A model generated the notes under the pieces. That model was not told the origin of the DNA. It searched no databases and saw only the letters and a program-made list of their open reading frames with translations. From Gorsachius magnificus (Eukaryota > Chordata > Aves > Pelecaniformes > Ardeidae), in NCBI GenBank assembly GCA_034008185.1, contig CM067091.1, positions 7,109,799 to 7,173,798 on the forward strand: a stretch of 64,000 nucleotides of DNA. Direction: 5' to 3'. The translations under genes and the position numbers were made by a program. Of this stretch, positions 11,701 through 22,796 are shown piece by piece. Within the stretch, counting starts at the first letter, position 1. Every line of letters starts with the position of its first letter.

Positions 11701-12688
11701 AGCATATACTTTCAGTCATTTCTGCTCAGGGAGAAACGTGGTCCAGTTGTAACCAAAGAGAGGGGATGGGGTGAGTAATGACATGCGTGGGGGTACCAGG
11801 TACTGGGGTTCATACAAGGGCAGGAGCCCATCAGGTACTGACCCCATCTCCTGAACCTTTGCCCTGTAGCTGCTCAAGTGAAACAGGAGAAGACAACCAT
11901 AAGATGATATTCAGATTATAACCATGCATACTGGAAAATACTTTGCTCTTTTGCACACCCATCTGACGCCAGACCCCTAACCAGTTGCTCTGTCCTTCCA
12001 GTTCCTCCAGAAGCTACAGCCTCTTTAATCCGCACTAGGTCTGTGTAGGCTGGAGAGCAGTGAAGGAAAGAAACCTGGCGACATCAGAGATGGAAGGGGA
12101 AAAGGCAAGCTGTGATTGATGTCTATAATACCAACCACACAAATCACAGACCTCAGAAAAACTCCTATAATTTAAGGCAGAAATAAGAAGTGAAACATTA
12201 TGCCCATGTCACATATGATGGCTCTTGGAATAAGACAAACACTGTGCAATCAGTTTAGACAGCAGGACACAGAAGAGAGGCCACACACTGAGATTATAAA
12301 TACTATGGAACCAAAATTGTCCATTCACAGGTCTGGGCATCTGGCATGACAGCACCAATCTGAAGCAGACCACAGCATCAACTCCAGGAGCCTCCTCAGG
12401 GAATACAGTGAAAGGCAAAGCATAGCTCTCCCATTTAATTGCTTTGAAATGTTTTCCATTCTTCCTGTACAAAGATTTTGTCTGAGCCAAACTCCTCTCA
12501 GGTCAACAGGACATAAACTTTGTGACTGACTTTAATGAGATTTTGTTCATGCTCTGAAGAGTAGAGCCTGCACTGAGTAAAGCTTGAATGCTCCTAATTC
12601 CCATTTACTCTTACTTCAAATGTAGGTCCAGCCCCTTGAGAGGACTTGCTGACCCTGTGCTGAGTGGCTCCCTGGCCAGTGAAATTTT

Positions 12689-12693
12689 GGATA
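12689..12693. repeat. Left target-site duplication of solo LTR (GGATA)
   Basis: GGATA abuts the TG start of the LTR and matches the five bases directly after its CA end. It is the duplication made at retroviral integration. Confidence 0.9.
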
Positions 12694-13250
12694 TGTCGTG
12701 GTTTAACCCGGCTGGCAACTAAGAACCACGCAGCCGCTCGCTCACTCCCCCCCCCTCCCTCAGTGGGATGGGGGAGAGAATCGGGAAGGGGAAAAAGGGT
12801 AGAGCCGAGGGCTGAGATAAAGACAGTTTAATAAGAGAAAATAATAATAATAGTAATAATGAGAATGATAACAAAATATACAGAATATACAAAACGAATG
12901 ATGCACAATGCAATTGCTCACCACCCGCCGACCGATGCCCAGCCCGTCCCAAGCAGCGATCAGTACCCGAGCAGCGACCAACCGACCCACCAACCCCCCC
13001 GAGCATGACGTTATATGGTATGGAATAGCTCTTTGGACAGTTTGGGTCCTAGCTGTGCTGTACTCCCAGCTTGTTTTGCACCTGGCCGAGCAGGAGAAGC
13101 TCAAAAAGTCCTTGAGCAGTCTGAGCACTGCTTGGCAACAACTAAAAACATCAGCGTGTTATCAACATTCTTCTAGTACTAAATCCAAAGCACAGCACTA
13201 TGCTAGCTTCTGTGAAGAAAATTAACTCTATCCCAGCCGAAACCAGGACA
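12694..13250 (-). mobile_element. Solo LTR of an avian endogenous retrovirus (intact ends)
   Basis: This 557-bp element begins TGTCGTGGTTTAAC and ends AACCAGGACA, giving TG...CA ends with near-palindromic termini. Identical GGATA copies flank it. I recognise it as a common neoavian endogenous-retrovirus LTR. The transcriptional sense is probably minus, because ATTAAA (12832 down to 12827), a usable polyadenylation signal, lies on that strand ahead of the AAT-rich and C-rich end. A CRE-like TGACGTTA lies at about 13009-13016. I see no clear TATA box in this copy. There is no internal viral coding sequence, so recombination between two LTRs probably removed it. A 5-bp duplication suits ERVL-type elements, but the class is inferred. 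Internal ORFs are not meaningful. Confidence 0.92.
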
Positions 13251-13255
13251 GGATA
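13251..13255. repeat. Right target-site duplication of solo LTR (GGATA)
   Basis: Identical to the five bases at 12689-12693, directly after the CA end of the LTR. A perfect match suggests insertion recent enough that neither copy has mutated. Confidence 0.9.
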
Positions 13256-13438
13256 GAAAAGGATACAACTGTCCTGGTCCTATCTGTAGTACCTGGACAC
13301 CCACGCGCCCCCCAGATGAGGTCCTGCAGGAGGAGAAATGCTTTATTTGTAACTCCTAGTAGACCTCAACCCAAGTTTTCCTGTGTTTGTCAGCAGCCTC
13401 AAAGCGTTCAAGCAGAATATTGTCCCCTCTCCCATTTT

Positions 13439-14095
13439 GGTCACAACAACCCCACGCAGTGCTACAGGCTTGGCGAAGAGTGGCTGGAAAGCTGCCTGGC
13501 AGGAAAGGACCTGGGGGTACTGGTTGACAGCCAGCTGAATATGAGCCAGCAGTGTGCCCAGGTGGCCAAGAGGGCCAACAGCATCCTGGCCTGTATCAGG
13601 AATAGTGTGGCCAGCAGGAGCAGGGCAGTGACTGTGTCCCTGTCCTGGGCACTGGTGAGGCCGCACCTTGAATGCTGTGTTCAGTGTTGGGCCCCTCACT
13701 ACAAAAAAGATGTGTTGCTGGAGCATGTCCAGAGGAGAGCAACGAAGCTGGGGAGGGGTCTGGAGCCCAAGGCTGCTGGGGAGCGGCTGGGGGAGCTGGG
13801 GGTGTTCAGCCTGGAGCAGAGGAGGCTGAGGGGAGACCTGATCGCCCTCTACAACTGCCTGAAGGGAGGCTGTAGCGAGGTGGGGGTCGGCCTCTTCTCC
13901 CTGGTAACGGGTGATAGGATGAGGGGAAATGGTCTGAAGTTGCGCCAGGGCAGGTTTAGGTTGGACATTAGGAAAAATTTCTTCCCTGAAAGGGTTGTCA
14001 GGCTCTGGAATGGGCTGCCCAGGGAAGTGTTGGAGTCCCCATCCCTGGAGGTATTTAAAAGAAGGATAGATGAGGTTCTTAGGGACAGGGTTTAG
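13439..14095 (+). pseudogene. CR1 ORF2 (reverse transcriptase) C-terminal fragment, frame intact
   Basis: The frame stays open for about 219 codons of CR1 origin, from the 5' truncation point to the native stop. Visible family motifs are [41 protein letters not shown] and [20 protein letters not shown]. Only the region after the catalytic palm is present. The polymerase active site and the endonuclease domain are missing, so the fragment cannot be functional. The open frame extends upstream to an ATG at 13316, but those 41 codons come from unrelated flanking DNA. Confidence 0.9.
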
Positions 14096-14179
14096 TGGTG
14101 GGATGGCAGGGTTAGGTTAACGGTTGGACTTGATGATCTTAAAGGTCTTTTCCAACCTAAATGATTCTGTGACTCTATA
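13439..14179 (+). mobile_element. CR1 LINE, 3' 740 bp (plus)
   Basis: A 5'-truncated CR1 element. It covers the C-terminal part of the reverse-transcriptase ORF, then a stop (TAG 14093-14095). The 3' UTR carries 'ggtcttttccaacctaaatg' and the degenerate octamer tail ending near 14179. It shares its subfamily with the copies at 16306, 42052 and 50735. Its left end lies only 183 bases from the right duplication of the solo LTR. Sequence between 13256 and 13438 is unique. Confidence 0.95.
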
Positions 14180-16305
14180 CTGTGTGCAAAGAGAAGCCTT
14201 GCACATACAGCTTCTAGGAGGTGGGTATAGGATGGGCTCTTCCTCCTCCGGTGCAGTGGTGTGGACATGGGGGAGGCGGCATTGAGATCACTGGGAAACC
14301 TTTCCATGGATCCAGCCTGAAGGTGGAGGGAGGCAGATGCAGGAGAGCTGTCCCTGCCGTAGGCGGGCGAGGGGAAATCAGATCAGATCCCCTCAGAGTT
14401 GATCCTCTGCAGCCCAGCAGATCCCCTGGTGCTCAGCAGAGGAGGTGGAGCTGTGCTCTCCCCTGCACCCCCCTTGCACCGTGCCACCCGTGTTCTGCCG
14501 GGCATGGGACGGACGCGGATCGGCTCCCGGTGGTGGGGCTGCGGTTACTGCACAAACGCCCTCACAGGCAGCGGCCAGAGCGTGCCTGGAAGGAGGCTGG
14601 AGGAACGGCTGCATTAGGGCCTCGGGGGCTGGCGGCTGTATCTGTTAATCAACTTTATGGAAACCTTTGGGGTCAAAAAAGTAATAAAATAACAGAGGAC
14701 AAGCCCATCCTGCCTCTTTGCACTTTCCACCTTTCTAGTCATTTTATCCTTCCTTCCCACAAAATCAGCTTGCTTTGGCCTGACCTTGTAATGCGACAGC
14801 TCTGTTTAGCTTGGCAAAATTAAGATGATTTGTCCCCCTTCGTGTTACTGCATTTTGCTTTCACTGTGCTCCTCCAATCTGTTTGCTTCAAGCTCAGGAC
14901 TCCCTAATTGTATTCCAATGGAGACAAACCTCATGATTAAAACTCAAATGCGAGCCTATCCAGGCTTCAACAGCACCAGCGTCAGGAACCCTGAAATTGC
15001 AAACTCAATCTTTCTGATGGATGTAATTCGGGGATCTGTTTTGTCACCCTTGTGTTGGTGCAAGAGCAACCCCCGCCCCGCCTGCCCCTCCTTCCCTCAC
15101 TCCCCCTAGCAATTTCCTCATTGCTTAAAAATATTCAGTGAGGCTACATCAAAGTGAATATTGAGACTTGTATTATTGTTGCCAGGGGTGACATTAGATG
15201 AGAATTATATGAAACAGTAAGGGCGCTGGAGTATAATCCATTTGACATTTGGAACATGTTCCCAGTGCTCTGTGCTCTTCGAAACATTCACACAACAGAA
15301 CTGTCTTCATTTTCATCACAATATTTGTGTGCGTCAGTAAATTTATCTCTCCTTTTATCTCTCTGTCTGGTCATTCTCTGCAAGGCCAACAAGAGGAAAA
15401 AGCTCATTTCTGGGGCTCCTGCCCCATCCAAGTATCATTTTTGCTTGTTCATACCCAGAGGACAAGGGGGGAAGTAAATTGCTACCAGCATAAGTCTGGT
15501 CCAGACATGGGACCAGCGCGCGGTGCTCTTGTGCAAAGCCATCAAGCGCTAACCCTTCCACTGCTGTGCCTGCAAGTCCCAGGCCAAGGTCTGAATTTTT
15601 AGAACACCTTGGGAAGTTGAAGAAGCCCACGTGAAGCAGTTTTAGTTCAAAATTGCACCAGAATGGCAGATGCAGACAGTGAAGAAACATTTGTGACAGA
15701 ACGGTTCCTTCTCTCCTTCCCTTGGCAAACTGCCACGAAGGAGCCCACGTTGGGTCCCAGTACCTACAAAGCTGCCTGCCTGCTAACACGGTTTCATGCT
15801 GCTCCGGCACTGAGCCCACCTGCTGAACGCCTTGGGCAGCCAGCGCGGGCACAGCATGGCACAAACACGGGGCTGTGACTTCCAGCCTCTCTGGAGGGCA
15901 GCCAGGTTTTTACTTCTGCCACCCAGGTTGTGCACAAACACATGAAAGCATGTCCACAAAGTAAAACCCAAATTCCTCTGATTTTCCAAAGACTTCAGAA
16001 AAAGTTGTCAGCTTGATGGCCAGAGCACACCTATTTCAGACAGAACTATAGATTCACCTAAACATCCCCCACCATGTCTGTGCTCATTAGTAGGGATTAC
16101 CTTTGTGACTGCATCTGCTGGTTAACAACTTGGGTGAAGAACCTAGTCATCTGAGAGTCCCCCAGGCAGTTCCTTTTGCAGAGTTGACCAGATCGTACCT
16201 AGACAAGACACTTGTCCATAATCAGTAGGAATTGTTCTTCAGACACAGAAGTGGTCATTCAGGACATCTTTTGAACGTAGGTGAGATATTTAGGAGATGT
16301 TGTGT
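14180..16305. other. Unique DNA between two related CR1 copies
   Basis: The first 460 bases (about 14180-14640) are GC-rich with perhaps 18 CpGs, mainly at 14340-14370 and 14500-14640. GC richness explains the long overlapping frames there, including a 200-codon one at 14221-14823, which has no domain. The rest is ordinary unique sequence with no recognised gene or repeat. Confidence 0.55.
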
Positions 16306-16769
16306 AGCGTGTCCAGAGAAGAGCAACGAAGCTGGGGAGGGGTCTGGAGCCCAAGGCTGCTGGGGAGCGGCTGGGGGAGCTGGGGGTGTTCAGTCTGGAG
16401 CAGAGGAGGCTGAGGGGAGACCTGATCGCCCTCTACAACTGCCTGAAGGGAGGCTGTAGCGAGGTGGGGGTCGGCCTCTTCTCCCTGGTAACGGGCGATA
16501 GGATGAGGGGAAATGGTCTGAAGTTGTGCCAGGGTAGGTTTAGGTTGGACATTAGGAAAAATTTCTTCCCTGAAAGGGTTGTCAGGCACTGGAAGGGGCT
16601 GCCCAGGGAAGTGGTCGAGTCCCCACCCCTGGAGGTATTTAAAAGCTGGGTAGATGTGGTGCTGAGGGACATGGTTTAGTGGTGGGATGGCAGGGTTAGG
16701 GTAATGGTTGGGCTTGGTGATCTTAAAGGTCTTTTCCAACCTAAACAATTCCATGATTCCATGATTCTA
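16306..16769 (+). mobile_element. CR1 LINE, 3' 460 bp (plus)
   Basis: A 5'-truncated CR1 copy. About 125 codons of reverse-transcriptase C-terminus are in frame (beginning [18 protein letters not shown]) up to a TAG at 16677-16679. The 3' UTR and a tail of two ATTCCATG-type units follow. By eye it is roughly 95% identical to the copy 2.6 kb upstream and lies in the same orientation. The 5' cut falls in the middle of the coding region. Confidence 0.95.
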
Positions 16770-16934
16770 AGTATCTTAGACTACGATTCTCACTTGCATC
16801 CCCGTTATCCCAGGAATTTGCAAAGGAGCCAGAGCAGGTCACAAGACTTGTTCCTACTGCATGATGGTGATGTGGACACCTAGCCTTCCTCCTTCCTAAA
16901 GTCCAACTTCATAGTTGCTCTTTCTCCAATATTA

Positions 16935-17026
16935 CATACAAAGACTAGTATTTTTAGGAACAAAAGCCTGGCCTCCTTAACATACAAAGACTAGTATTTT
17001 TAGGAACAAAAGCCTGGTCTCCTTAA
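16935..17026 (+). repeat. 46-bp tandem duplication, two copies
   Basis: Bases 16935-16980 and 16981-17026 are two head-to-tail copies of 46 bp that differ at a single position (GGCCTCC versus GGTCTCC). The junction leaves no extra bases. Such a clean pair suggests a recent replication-slippage or template-switch event. It is too short to be a transposon and holds no gene. Confidence 0.95.
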
Positions 17027-19009
17027 AAGCATCATCACTGAGTTCAACTGGTCCCAAACTGCAACCAGTGAGTCGGCTCAAACATTCACGTATCCACACA
17101 ACTACATGAAAAGACGCACCAGCCCGCACACAGACGCTCCTCCTCCGCAACCTCAATATCCATATTCTGAGTAATTATCTCAATTACGGATTCAACAGGA
17201 TGATCTCATTTGCTTGCTAGATTCCCCACACACAGTACCTTTCCCCTCAAGGCACCCTCTCTGCCATATGCTCGTCCCCTGCCCGACACGCCGGCTCACA
17301 GCTGAGCTGTTACTCCTTACGACCACTGAGCAATTTAGCTGTGAAATTACCCCATGCAGCAGTGGATCACTTTTCATCTGGAAAATGTGCAATATTACAT
17401 CTTAAAGAGATACAATACCGAATATACAGCATGGGCTGGATTTTGCAGAGGTTTTAAAGCACTTGGGGTTACTGTTAATTTTGATGGGAATTGTAGGTTT
17501 TTGGTACTTGCCATGTTCGAGAGCGAGAAAAATGGGGGGAAAGTCGGAGTGGTCAGAGCAGACAAATTTACATTGCAAGATTACAACAGCAAATTCTTCA
17601 GTGTAACTGCATTAAAAATGTGTTTATCCCATATGATATCTGAGTTTTATGTTATTTTCACTTTAGAAATCATTATCTTGCCCTCTGAGCTGCATGTTGT
17701 GAATTATTTCCTATGAGAACTGTGTGTCTAGCCTGGAGATTCAGCCCAGGTTCGTTTAAAGTTTCCCAAAGGTTCATGAACTTGTTTGAGTGTCTGGGCT
17801 GATTTATGGGGCTGACATGAACACAGGTGAAACTCATTGGCCTCTGCTTGAGATTCTGGGCTTGTTCTTGCTCAAATCTCAAAGCGAAGCTTACGGAACA
17901 TGAACCTTCCTAAACTGCCAATGAATCAAATGTTTGTAAAACTTTTTGCAAAATGAAACAGCGAGAGATCCCTGCACTGATGATGTTTCCATCCTGGAAG
18001 ACAGCAGTGGAAATTATTTTGCTGCAGGCTCCCACCACTGAAGGACTGGAAACTACAAACTTGGTTATTCAGGCTATCTTACCTTGCTGCAAATGTTGGT
18101 TCTGCATGTGGTTTTATTAGCAGGGCTTGGGGAATTGCAGTCCCTGCTTTCCTTCCCCAGGAGCTCTGCCTGCTGTGGTCCCTCTGACCAGGTCTGGCCA
18201 GCATCCACGCAGGCACTGACTTCTGGGTTGCTTCAGACCAAGAAAGGGAAGATACATCTGACCTGATTTATGAATGAGCTCCTACACAGGCTAACATGGA
18301 AATGGAAGCTGCTCAGATGGCAGAAGTATGTTTATATAAAGAACACAACAGTAAAATAAAAAGTCTTTTGGAACAAAAGGGCTAACACTTTTTGGAAACC
18401 ACATATGATGTGAGAATGTTAAAATTTTTCTACCAATATGGAGATGGGTTGATGTGGCTCCTTTCCCATGAACAGTCCCAGAATGACAGCTCAGTGCTTC
18501 CCCATGGCAGAAGTCAGAAAAGTCCTTGTCTGCTCATAACCACTGACTCCTCTGCCTTCCCCAACACCATTTTCCATACACCTTGGCCCTTTTTAGGAGT
18601 GATGCTACAAGGTATTGAGTTCTCCTCCTGGGTAGTGGGAATGGAGCCAAACAACGCACCACACTGGCAAGGAATCCTGACGGAATCCATTACACTTCTC
18701 TCTACCAAAAAGGATGCTGAAGGGGACTGGCTCCGGCTTCCACATCCAACCTCTCAGCCCTTGGGCAACTTCCCACGTGCTGCCGTCCGCCCAGCTGCAC
18801 CCAACTGCCAGGGAACAATGAAGTGAAAGATCTTCCCACCGAAAAGTGCATGTTGAGCTTTTTACTTGGCACTTATGGAAATGACTTCTGAAGATCGGGG
18901 ACAGGGCAAAGGCTGGCTTTCTAAGGTGAGATGAGCAGGAGCAGCTCCCTCCCTTGTCAGCCTTTACCCAAGGTCCTGGTTCTGAAACCTTTGTACTGTC
19001 CTTTTAACT

Positions 19010-19215
19010 AAGTATGAAGATAATTAAATTTTGCAGTGTGGTTACACCTCAGTAAATATTGTCTATAAAAATCAATTGGCATTTACTGTACTTAATGTAT
19101 AATAACGATTCTTATAAATCTAAATTATCCTTAAAAAAAAACCTAGGTTTAAATGTATTTAGGACATTTAATTAATAAAGTGTTACCAAATAACCATTAC
19201 TAATCTGTTTACTTC
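19010..19215. promoter_or_regulatory. Candidate AT-rich conserved noncoding element
   Basis: A dense run of homeodomain-type words (ATTAAATT, TTAATTAATAAAG, CAATTGGC) and forkhead-like GTAAATATT in about 200 bases. There are no open frames of note. The texture is typical of vertebrate conserved noncoding elements. AT-rich neutral DNA could look the same. Confidence 0.17.
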
Positions 19216-22200
19216 AAGCCTGATTTCCATTTCCAAAGGATTTATTTCTCAGCAGCATGTGTGGGAGGGTAAAAGTGAAAGTATGTGAAAGGGTTTTAAA
19301 AAGCTGCTGCAGGTACCAGAAATGTTCAGATTGCCCAGGAAATTCCCTCATCTTTTCCCCCGTGGAGAAATGCTGATGTGCTGGAACCAGAACTTCTCAA
19401 AGGAAAAGGTCCATTTTGACCCATCTGTAATTTTAAGCGTTCAAAAAGCTTTGAAGTCTGAAACATCCTGTTTCAACCTTTTCCTAATTAAAAGCTCTGG
19501 TTTTCTGTTTAGGCTGATTTTCCAATTTGAAATTTAACTTAATTTACAAAGAGAGAAAACAATTAAGGAGGAAAAGGTCAAAATCAAAAAGAACTGATCT
19601 AAACAAAACCTTTAGATTAGATGTAAACACTATGCGGATTGCCCTTTTGTGAAAAACACAGATTTTTACTTTTTTCCCTGGAACTTCTCTTGAAATTGCC
19701 TTTCATCGAAGTCTAAAGGGCAAAGTGGCTCACCTGAGGTCCAGCAAGGAGACTGTGACCAGTAAGGACTTGAGGTTACCTCCTCCAAGTACAGCTGGCC
19801 TCAGCTGTTTTGTGTTGAAAAACTCCAGATCTGGCCAACCTGGAATATGTCATGAGCTAGTGCTGAGTTCATTCACTCCAGCTCCCAGTCGCCTTCCCCC
19901 ACTTCAAATTCCTTTATCAAAACATTGTGATGTTTTGTTTTGAAATGGGATTTTATTACTCAACGTCTTTCCAGACAATTGAACAACAAAGACTTCACAA
20001 TCTCCCCCAAATGAAGCAAATGTTTTGTTCAAGCTGGAATGATTTCTTATTTGGTTTATTTTTTGCTAAAAGCTGGAGAAAACACAATTCACAGCAAGTC
20101 AACCCCCAAATATTTTGCGGTAGCCACCAAGCACAACAGCCCAGCCAGCTCTGCGCCAGAGGACCCAGCTGGACTTTAACCAGTGGATTATTCTTTCCTC
20201 CCACCATAATTAACATCCATAGACTTAGCTCACATAAAGCCAGAGGGTCAAATTCAGAATAAGCATAGCATGGTACAATCCTGTTGAACCAAATACTGGA
20301 TCTAATACAGTGATTAATTTAGCTGAAAACATATAATTATGAGCAATAAAAATTTATTTCTTCTGCTGCTGGAAACTGGCTGAGACTGTTTCCCTGTATA
20401 ACAGCAATACCTGCCAGCACCTAGGCCTAGCAGCTCTCCCAGATCAGTCTATATTGACTTAAAATCATTAATCTTAAACCTATTCAGTGCCCCGTAAGAT
20501 ATAAATGGATGACCACAGTCCAGCCGTGCGAGGGGAGGTACAGGCAGCAGAGCGAGCCGTTGGTACCCTCCTTGGCAGGTTGAAGAGGTAGGTCCAAGCA
20601 CATTAAATTCACTCCTTTGCACAGGGCACAAAGCAAGGCTTAGGTACTAATTAAGCCAGAGCTGAAGGTTATAGTCAGACACTCAATAGCAATTGTTCTA
20701 GTGCATTTTAATTAGTTAATCACTCATACAAGTTGGTTTCCCGTTGCCAGTGTAGGCGGGGTGACTCGTTCCAGGCACACCCCTGATCTCTTGCTGTGCA
20801 GAGCGCAACTGCTGTCTTGATGAGAAACACCCCGACAGCTGCAGGGGGCTCCCACATCCCTCCAAGGCCAGCTCAGCCTCCAACCCAGCTCTCTGCAACG
20901 TACGCTGGGGTGAACTGCAGCTTCCCCTTCACCACTAAGTCTCAAATCAGGCCAACTCAGCAGCCCCGCGTCCCACGGTTCCCTTTGCTGAGCCACTGTC
21001 AGCAGAGATGTAAGTAGAGGATCTCAGTATGCCCATCTCCCAAAGGGCATTTTTAGCCACTGTTAAATTCACTATGAAAGAGTGATACAAAGGAAAACAC
21101 CTTCTAGGAAGATGAGGTATTTTATAGGCTGTCTGTCTTTTTCCGCTTGATTCAGACTGAGTTTGGCAGATGGAAGCAAGCCCAAACCTTAAGAGAGAAA
21201 GAGATTGAGAAAATATTTTCAAATGGAGCCTGGCATCTCTGCCTTAACAACTGCTCCTCTCTTGGAGTGACGTTTGACTTCATCTCTCTAACTAGTTTGA
21301 TGGTCTCTCAGTGTTTTTTCTGATTGGGCTAATTTATTTGTTTTCATGCTAAGTTTTATTGCTTATTGGTTTTCCAAGTCATTCCGAACCCACGTCAGTT
21401 TTTATCTGCTCGAAGTAATAGAAATCGTTCTGCGGAAGATACACTGCGTAAAATCTTACTGCCAGCCAGACTAAAATCCACAAATACTGTTAATTACCAT
21501 GATTGCAATCCCCTTAGATGACAAACTCAGACCTATTGTCCCTCCATGGCACCACGCAACCCCCACTGTAAAGAATTCATCTACTCCAGACACCAGGCGT
21601 GCATGAATCACATGCCGAGGAAAAAGAAGTGAGCAGCATCCAATTGAAAGTCCTGCTACAGGCTCCCCCAGTAGTCCCCCTGAGTCGACATGAAAACCGT
21701 TCATGCCATGATCCTGCTCAGATTGCTCCAACAGGCTTTTTTAATGATTTCCAATTATTTCAGCCCAATTTGAGTCAAAAAAGGAAACTAATGACAAAAC
21801 TAACCATGGTGAGAAGAATGAATAAGGTCCTTTTGGGCTGCTTTCCATAGCTTCATGTCATTTTGTGTTTTTCTGCCACGCGATGTAACGACTGCCAAAT
21901 GAGAAATTGTTCTTAATAACAATTTCCAGCAAGCCCGCTCTTGGAGCCCCGCACCTCTGTGCAATGCTGGCCACATGGTTTCTTTTGGAGATGCTGGAAT
22001 CCGCCCGCTATGGCTTGTCATCCATGGCAGATGAGAGGTGCCTCTCACGTAAATAACCTGAAACCATCCTTACTGCGTGATGGGTCTGCTTCCAGCCACA
22101 ACCTGGAACATGCAATTGTCCCTAACCAGAAAGTATGCCCTCCGCTTGCACGCCAGCAGACAAATGAAGGGAAAGATGCTTTTTCTTTCCACTTTCTGCT

Positions 22201-22530
22201 CCTGGTTATTCACTAAGGTTTAAGGTCTGTGGACTCCTCCAGCTGGGGCTCAGTGTGCCCCAACCCCCCCCCAGCTTCCACCACCTCTCTGAAGCTGCTG
22301 CTGCTCTCATTATCTGTATGCTGATCTGCTACAGGAGCTCAAACTCTTAGTCCAGATGAACCAAAATCACAAAGATCTGCTGTCTAATGCTGTCCTGGCC
22401 TACGCTGCCTAACGGGGTGAGGGAATGATGATGCAAGCAGCTGTGTAGGCAGACTGAATGGACCCTGCCCTCCTGCTCGGGGCGTCGATGAGGACAACAG
22501 CCCTGTAGCTGGAACAGGGCAGAAATTAAT

Positions 22531-22796
22531 CATAGAATGTTTTGGGTTGGAAGGAACCTTTAGAGGCCATCCAGTCCAACCCCCCTGCAGGGAGCAGGGA
22601 CATCTTTAACTCAGTCAGGTTGTTCAGAGTGCCATCCAACCTGGCCTTGGATGTTTCCAGGGATGGGGCCTCCACCACCTCTCTGGGCAACCTGTGCCAG
22701 TGTTTCACCACCCTCATTGTAAAGAATTTCTTCCTTATATCCAGCCTAAACCTACCCTGGTTTAGTTTAAAACCATTACCCCTTGTCCTGTCACAG
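22531..22796 (-). mobile_element. CR1 LINE, 3' 266 bp (minus)
   Basis: The left end reads CATAGAATGTTTTGGGTTGG, the reverse complement of a CR1 tail and 3' UTR. Reading on the minus strand, the frame [19 protein letters not shown] continues to [19 protein letters not shown], the CR1 reverse-transcriptase C-terminus. The 5' truncation is near 22796. The 195-codon minus frame here, which starts at 23113, is a chimera of unique DNA and CR1 rather than a gene. It is the same subfamily as the copy at 31191. Confidence 0.94.

Larger units (their letters stand above)
2593..12693. other. Unique DNA between the first CR1 and the solo LTR
   Basis: About 10 kb without a recognised gene or interspersed repeat. 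It holds AT-rich blocks that resemble conserved noncoding elements (notably 3819-4110), a TC microsatellite at 5916-5933 and an acceptor-like pyrimidine tract at 5941-5980. It also holds an open frame at 7584-8114 and a GC-rich exon-like segment on the minus strand at 8644-8771. From about 9 to 12.7 kb I see only AT-rich unique sequence. Confidence 0.55.
16770..22530. other. Unique DNA, no recognised gene
   Basis: Apart from the 46-bp tandem duplication at 16935-17026 and the AT-rich block at 19010-19215, I see no recognised element in this stretch. The longest open frame, 144 codons at 18392-18826, has no domain and does not look coding. Confidence 0.55.

Noticed and set aside
11724..11771. 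Short plus-strand exon-like segment (CTGCTCAG to GGG|GTGAGT)
   Set aside because: The segment is under 50 bases and pseudo-exons of this size are very common; nothing supports it further.
13316..13438. N-terminal 41 codons of the 259-codon frame ending at 14095
   Set aside because: CR1 homology starts at about 13439. The upstream codons are unrelated unique DNA that happens to be open, so the full frame is not a protein.
14221..14823. 200-codon plus-strand frame in GC-rich DNA
   Set aside because: Several overlapping frames are open here because GC-rich sequence has few stops. No domain, and low-complexity residues.
15355..15864. 169-codon minus-strand frame
   Set aside because: No domain or splice context; length is within the chance range for this window.
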